From: Methanosarcinaceae archaeon
GTDB lineage: Archaea > Halobacteriota > Methanosarcinia > Methanosarcinales > Methanosarcinaceae
Length of the DNA stretch: 14,420 bases
NCBI GenBank assembly: GCA_020793555.1
Contig: DQIO01000288.1
Coordinates: 1 to 14,420, forward strand
Direction: 5' to 3'
Each line of letters opens with the position of its first letter. The stretch's first letter is position 1. The position numbers and the translations under genes were made by a program. Of this stretch, positions 12,934-14,420 are shown one piece after another. Below the pieces are notes generated by a model that was given only the letters and a program-made list of their open reading frames with translations, had not been told where the DNA came from and did not search any database.

Positions 12934-13791
12934 TCATGTTGCACGTATCCGGAAAGCAGGAATATCAGATATGATATCAGCTTCGATCTCTTCATACGAC
13001 CTGGGATTTACTTGTTTTTGCATGATATTCCATAATACAAATAATGTAGATGCAACAGTAATAATTATATTCAACAACACGAGCCATAAAACGCCTTCCT
13101 GTGACAGGTTATTGAAATAGAATAGCAGCCATGACATTACGAATCCAGTCGCAGCTAAAACAATATATTTAACCATTGTAAGTAGTACTTTGAATTTTCC
13201 AGTGGTGGTCAGGGCTTTTGTAACATTATAATTCTTAAAATATTTTCCAATTTCCTTGAACAATGGGTCAGAACTAACATGTGGGATATTTTTATCCAGC
13301 AGGAATTGAATGATCCTGAAAAAGGTATATGGTGAAAAGGTATATTTGCAAAGAGGCATGAGTTTTTCTGCATCTTCAGGTAAACCCTGGGATTTGAGGT
13401 CCTTTTTCATCAGGTCTACGATCTCTCCTTTATAACTAGCTTCATCCTGGTAAGCAGCACAAACAAGTATAGACAACCATAGTAAATGTTCATGTTCACC
13501 ACTTTGTATCATTTCACGACGCACTTTCTCTATCTTATGCATCGGAACGTCCATATCCATAAGGTCACCAACAGGATTTGATACCTTCATGATGGCAGCT
13601 ATTTCTCCTGTTTTACCCTGTAAGAGCGTGATGAAAATGGGTTTTAACAAGGATAGTTCCCTGTTAGCTTTTTTATTTTTATATATGGTTATGACGGTTA
13701 TTGATATTAAAAATAATAACAGCAGGGTCATCAGGTAAAGAGCTGTTATTGTCAATGAGAATATCATGGGTTGTTCAGATATGGTGAACAT
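12934..13791 (-). CDS. Membrane protein with three predicted helices and a large soluble domain, unknown
   Basis: The protein has 285 residues. An N-terminal hydrophobic helix (about 10-37, with LYLMTLLLLFLISITVITIY) is followed by a soluble, mostly helical middle region (about 40-200). Two further hydrophobic segments close it: about 205-227 (VKYIVLAATGFVMSWLLFYF) and about 234-257 (VLWLVLLNIIITVASTLFVLW). The charged tail ends ISDIPAFRIRAT. No catalytic or binding motif is evident, and I do not recognise the family. The start ATG 13791 lies about 25 nt from a TATA box with a BRE-like CGAAACC; an in-frame ATG eight codons later is an alternative. The gene is convergent with the baeRF-like gene. 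A 110-bp MITE is inserted directly upstream of its promoter and may affect expression. Confidence 0.65.
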   Translation of the reverse strand: MFTISEQPMIFSLTITALYLMTLLLLFLISITVITIYKNKKANRELSLLKPIFITLLQGKTGEIAAIMKVSNPVGDLMDMDVPMHKIEKVRREMIQSGEHEHLLWLSILVCAAYQDEASYKGEIVDLMKKDLKSQGLPEDAEKLMPLCKYTFSPYTFFRIIQFLLDKNIPHVSSDPLFKEIGKYFKNYNVTKALTTTGKFKVLLTMVKYIVLAATGFVMSWLLFYFNNLSQEGVLWLVLLNIIITVASTLFVLWNIMQKQVNPRSYEEIEADIISDIPAFRIRAT

Positions 13792-13807
13792 AGTGGATAA
13801 AGATTGT

Positions 13808-13828
13808 GTATTTGTATAGCTGGTTTCG
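13808..13828 (-). promoter_or_regulatory. BRE-TATA promoter of the three-helix membrane protein
   Basis: Reading leftward, CGAAACC (BRE-like) is followed by CTATACAAATAC (TATA centre about 13815), roughly 25 nt before the ATG at 13791. A leaderless mRNA is likely. The MITE begins only about 4 bp upstream of the BRE. Confidence 0.55.
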
Positions 13829-13831
13829 ATA

Positions 13832-13941
13832 ACTCACTTTCCAAATCATTTGTTTTATAATTTGGAAAAACACAATCAACCGACATTATTCAATGTTTAG
13901 GAAAAAGATTTGTTCTCAAAATATACCTCTGGAAAGTGAGT
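13832..13941. mobile_element. 110-bp MITE with 4-bp target duplication
   Basis: The perfect 11-bp terminal repeats are ACTCACTTTCC (13832-13842) and GGAAAGTGAGT (13931-13941). They are flanked on both sides by GATA (13828-13831 and 13942-13945), a 4-bp target-site duplication. Read from the right end inward (ACTCACTTTCC, AGAGGTATAT, then ACAAATCTTTTTCCT), it matches the ends of the element at 9904-10199. No coding capacity. Confidence 0.72.
13881..13897 (-). repeat. Shortened fourth copy of the dispersed motif
   Basis: On the minus strand this reads AACATTGAATAATGTCG, which matches copy 3 and its flank with about seven central bases missing. It lies inside the 110-bp MITE, at a position comparable to copy 3 in the larger element. 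Confidence 0.4.
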
Positions 13942-14420
13942 GATAAAATGTCGATGCACATTTCAAAAATTCAAACCCCGCATAGCAATTAACCTATATC
14001 AAAGAAAACGGAGCATCAATTCCCGCCGTCCGGCGGCGTATTCCATTGCTGCCAAACCCATGACTCATTACCCAATAACCCAAACCTGCGATTCTCATAT
14101 CTGCAAGTATGACACCGCTTAAAAACCATTTTATATTTCATATTCATGCCGTGGGAATGTGCCGCACGCGTGCTGTCGCGCCGTTTTTCTCATGAACTCG
14201 ATAAACCAACCGCCTGTGCTAAACACGGCACAATTCCAAAATCCAGTGATTTCAACAATTATATTAGACGCATATTTACAGCTGATTAACGCAGATGCAA
14301 CCTTAAATCAGCGTAAATCTGCGTGAATCAGCGTCTTAAAAATAACTGGAAAATGGGACAGTGCCGCTAAACACAAAGGTGTAAGACATGTACGATATTT
14401 TTAATGTCGTATCAATCACT
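13942..14420. other. Right-end intergenic region with a GC hairpin
   Basis: No supported gene. A GC-rich hairpin CCGCCG (14023-14028) / CGGCGG (14031-14036) stands out. A 47-codon plus-strand frame (14146-14289, starting MPWECAARV) lacks a properly spaced promoter and is not called. The strings GTGCTAAACACGG (about 14216) and GTGCCGCTAAACACAA (about 14361) are partly repeated, suggesting decayed repeats. Confidence 0.35.
14281..14332. repeat. 16-bp-arm inverted repeat
   Basis: GCTGATTAACGCAGAT (14281-14296) and ATCTGCGTGAATCAGC (14317-14332) pair with one mismatch around 20 nt, which themselves contain a partial third copy (AAATCAGCG). The geometry (16-bp arms, one mismatch, loop of 16-20 nt) is like the repeat at 2981-3028, though the sequence differs. 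Confidence 0.55.

Noticed and set aside
14146..14289. 47-codon plus-strand frame MPWECAARV...
   Set aside because: The nearest TATA-like text is only about 12 nt upstream, there is no ribosome-binding site, and the composition is not convincing.

Overview
The window looks like an accessory stretch of an AT-rich archaeal chromosome, most likely a methanogen of the Methanosarcinales. The support is archaeal gene content (two-domain KaiC-like ATPase, Trm5-type tRNA m1G37 methyltransferase, Vms1/baeRF-type release-factor homologue), a tRNA-Thr(CGU) without encoded CCA, and TATA-type promoters that often sit about 26 nt before the start codon, implying leaderless mRNAs. Species cannot be fixed. 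All premature in-frame stops that interrupt otherwise coherent reading frames here are TAG, which would fit a pyrrolysine-using methanogen, but no pyl gene lies in the window.

Layout. 1-4.0 kb is a signalling neighbourhood of nucleotide-binding proteins: a leftward two-domain KaiC/RAD55-like ATPase, a divergent two-gene operon (winged-helix protein, then MinD/ParA-like ATPase) and a leftward RecA/KaiC-fold protein that has lost its P-loop. The shared upstream region carries palindromes, and a TAACAATTGT core recurs in the promoter of the P-loop-less gene. 4.0-5.4 kb holds a small three-helix membrane protein and a coupled reading frame crossed by two TAG codons. 5.4-6.85 kb is a mobile-element zone: decayed sequence and an IS630-type element whose transposase is split by a -1 frame change at an A7 run and also carries an in-frame TAG.

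6.85-9.7 kb is mainly leftward: a doubtful small ORF, a four-helix membrane protein, tRNA-Thr, and a LysE-family exporter followed by trm5. 9.7-10.46 kb is gene-free but structured: a perfect 16-bp inverted repeat with a TATA-like box in each arm, then a roughly 296-bp MITE-like element. 10.46-11.26 kb encodes a secreted lipoprotein. 11.27-11.74 kb is gene-poor with an unusually GC-rich block. 11.74-12.86 kb encodes a Vms1/baeRF-like protein with a GG-M-SQ loop and zinc ribbon, converging on an unknown membrane protein. The right end holds a 110-bp MITE with 4-bp target duplication and further inverted repeats.

The most interesting signals are the KaiC/MinD/winged-helix/P-loop-less cluster, the amber-only interruptions, the MITE family with its dispersed 21-bp motif, and the symmetric double-TATA palindrome upstream of lysE-trm5.
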